From Saprospiraceae bacterium (GTDB lineage: Bacteria; Bacteroidota; Bacteroidia; Chitinophagales; Saprospiraceae): a stretch of DNA of 64,000 nucleotides. Positions 62,631 through 64,000 of this stretch are shown one piece after another. Numbering within the stretch: position 1 is the stretch's first letter; the number at the start of each line of letters is the position of its first letter. Position numbers and translations under genes: made by a program. The notes below the pieces were generated by a model. That model made no database searches and was not told the origin of the DNA. It saw nothing but the letters and a program-made list of their open reading frames with translations. The stretch covers positions 62,001 through 126,000 of the forward strand of contig JANQQI010000049.1 in assembly GCA_028285085.1 (NCBI GenBank), read 5' to 3'.

Positions 62631-63152
62631 TTAAGGCAAGTTCAATTTTGCTTTTACGAGTGCCATCACATCATCAGCATCCCGTACATAAAGCATAGCG
62701 TTGAAAACGCTCGTATCGAAAATCATGGTGTAGCTCCCCTCTTTTCCGACATCCTCAATGGCTTGATTAATCTTTTCGACGATGGGTTGAAGCAGTTCGT
62801 TACGCTTATCAGCAACGGCCTGTTGCACTTCAGATTCCTTCGTTATGATACTTTGGCGCTCTGTTTCTAGCTCACCTTGTAACTTTTGAGCGTCGATTTG
62901 AGCGAGGGTCCCTTCAGCCATTTTCTTTTGAAAATCAAGTGCTTTGGCTTCCCAAGCTTTATAAATTGTTTCGATCTCTTTTACTTTCGTCTCTTGAAAG
63001 CTTGCCAATTCTTTATCCGCATCCTGCGCAGCAGGCATCTGCATTAAAAGATTCGCAGAGTTGAGATGTCCATATTTCTGAGCCGTTGCCACACTTACAA
63101 TTCCAACGAGCATTACGGCTACGATTATAACTTGTTTAATCCGTTTCATCAT
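62631..63152 (-). CDS. OmpH/Skp family periplasmic chaperone
   Basis: A 173-residue exported coiled-coil chaperone that holds unfolded outer-membrane proteins. I use the ATG at 63152, since the -7 element (63196-63189) leaves too little leader for the ATG at 63179. A signal peptide (about 1-25, cleaved after ATAQ) precedes a helical coiled-coil (LASFQETKVKEIETIYKAWE) and a short beta part, the OmpH layout. No bam gene is adjacent. Confidence 0.88.
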   Translation of the reverse strand: MMKRIKQVIIVAVMLVGIVSVATAQKYGHLNSANLLMQMPAAQDADKELASFQETKVKEIETIYKAWEAKALDFQKKMAEGTLAQIDAQKLQGELETERQSIITKESEVQQAVADKRNELLQPIVEKINQAIEDVGKEGSYTMIFDTSVFNAMLYVRDADDVMALVKAKLNLP

Positions 63153-63188
63153 TTCAATAAACTTAAATTGAGTATGCATTATTCTTCA

Positions 63189-63196
63189 CAAAGGTA
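63189..63196 (-). promoter_or_regulatory. -7 element (TAnnTTTG) of the OmpH-like gene
   Basis: On the minus strand TACCTTTG matches the consensus exactly. It decides for the ATG at 63152 because the upstream ATG (63179) would start within 3 nt of the transcript end. Confidence 0.6.
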
Positions 63197-63402
63197 GGGC
63201 TAGCCCCGCAACTTTTCTAACTTTTAACACAAGATTATAAAAAGTGAAAAGATTCTATTCTAAACGTTAATTTTTTCTAACAGTTTTTGGTTATTTTCCC
63301 AATTGCCTGCAACAACTTGCCGGATAATCTTATTTTTAGATACAGCCTGATCTTTAAACAATCGACGGCTGAACCTTTGTAGATAAAACTAGAACACACG
63401 AA

Positions 63403-64000
63403 ATGATCGACATTCAAAACGTTTCAAAAGCATTTAAATTATCCAAACAGCAACGTAAAGAACTTGATACTAAGGATAAGGAGATTCTGGCAGTCGATGA
63501 TGTAAGTTTCCGCTGCGAACCCGGTCGGATTTTCTCTCTCCTTGGTCCGAATGGTGCCGGAAAAACGACGACGCTCCGTATGATCGCCACGATTCTCAAA
63601 CCTACGGGCGGAAAAATTATCGTCAATGGCCACGATGTGATGCAACAAGATCACGAAGTCCGCAAGTCAATTGGTTTTCTCACCGGAAGTACCGGCCTTT
63701 ACCAACGCCTGACCCCTAATGAGGTAGTGCAATATTTTGCAGACTTATACGGTATGGACCGTGCTATTTTTAAGCGGCGGCGCGATGAGCTGTTCAGTTT
63801 ATTAGATATGCATGATTTCGCTAAGAAACGTATTGGCCAGTTGTCGACCGGGATGAAGCAAAAGGTATCGATTGTAAGAACAATTATCCACGATCCGGCA
63901 GTGGTTATCTTTGACGAACCGACTTCCGGGCTGGATGTCATCACGGCCGAGAACATCATTAAGCTGATCAAGCAGTGCAAAGACGAAGGAAAAACTGTCA
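63403..64000 (+). CDS. ABC transporter ATP-binding protein (NatA-like), 3' end outside the window
   Basis: The first ~199 residues of an ATPase. It starts MIDIQNVSKAFKLSKQQRKE, with an insert of charged residues before the second strand, then P-loop GPNGAGKTTT, signature LSTGMKQK and Walker B VVIFDEPTSGLD. The TGL variant and short LTG-type Q-loop region match sodium-exporting/NatA-like and multidrug-like ATPases. The reading frame is open to the window edge; the permease probably follows. Confidence 0.9.
   Translation, partial: MIDIQNVSKAFKLSKQQRKELDTKDKEILAVDDVSFRCEPGRIFSLLGPNGAGKTTTLRMIATILKPTGGKIIVNGHDVMQQDHEVRKSIGFLTGSTGLYQRLTPNEVVQYFADLYGMDRAIFKRRRDELFSLLDMHDFAKKRIGQLSTGMKQKVSIVRTIIHDPAVVIFDEPTSGLDVITAENIIKLIKQCKDEGKTV

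Noticed and set aside
1..64000. tRNA, rRNA, CRISPR array, insertion sequence
   Set aside because: None seen on inspection; no transposase, no repeat-spacer pattern and no tRNA-like cloverleaf noticed, although small RNAs cannot be excluded by eye.

Overview
The window looks like chromosomal DNA from a Bacteroidota bacterium, most probably a Lewinella-like member of the Saprospiria. The support is: two secreted proteins with C-terminal type IX secretion (T9SS) sorting domains; Bacteroidota-type promoters (TAnnTTTG at -7); few Shine-Dalgarno sequences; and families largely confined to this phylum (DUF2480, DUF4286, DUF6427-like and DUF4625 lipoproteins, carboxypeptidase-like plug TonB receptors). 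I saw no rRNA, tRNA, CRISPR array or insertion sequence. The last gene (ABC ATPase) runs off the right edge.

Layout. 0-11.4 kb is mostly housekeeping: a lineage-specific helical protein, dihydrolipoyl dehydrogenase, a RicT/PSP1 protein with HolB, a glutathione peroxidase, a QueD-like enzyme, a two-gene flavoprotein/Fe-S membrane redox pair and a sugar-phosphate nucleotidyltransferase. 11.5-17.3 kb is a probable metal (zinc-like) acquisition island: two DUF4625 lipoproteins, a c-type-heme FG-GAP protein and a ZnuD-like TonB receptor, with four copies of a 15-bp TGCAAC-N3-GTTGCA palindrome at their promoters. 17.6-24.4 kb holds a tight operon (DUF2911, YciI-like, NTF2+erythromycin-esterase-like, outer-membrane barrel) followed by a LytTR membrane regulator and an NTF2-like lipoprotein. 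24.4-26.3 kb has a polyprenyl diphosphate synthase and an alpha/beta hydrolase.

26.3-32 kb is an AT-richer accessory stretch with a caspase/CHAT-like protein lacking the expected catalytic histidine, a possible convergent mini-gene, two divergent large helical paralogs and a small orphan protein. 32-45.8 kb returns to core genes: a membrane protein, purQ, a DsbD-type protein with a duplicated sensor domain, a lytic transglycosylase, DUF2480, scpB, a DksA-like protein, radA, a DCC thiol protein, asnS and a LolD-like ATPase. 45.9-55 kb is a tandem duplication of a divergent two-gene module: a large T9SS-exported protein paired with a ~470-residue cytosolic helical protein. 55-64 kb carries DUF4286, an MFS transporter, acyl-CoA dehydrogenase, a site-2 protease with CBS domains, an AraC regulator, a lipoprotein, a 2Fe-2S ferredoxin, an AlkD-like protein, an OmpH/Skp chaperone and the truncated ABC ATPase.

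The strongest candidates for something undescribed are the T9SS/helical-protein module with its five-member paralog family, the palindrome-controlled metal island, and the degenerate caspase-like protein.
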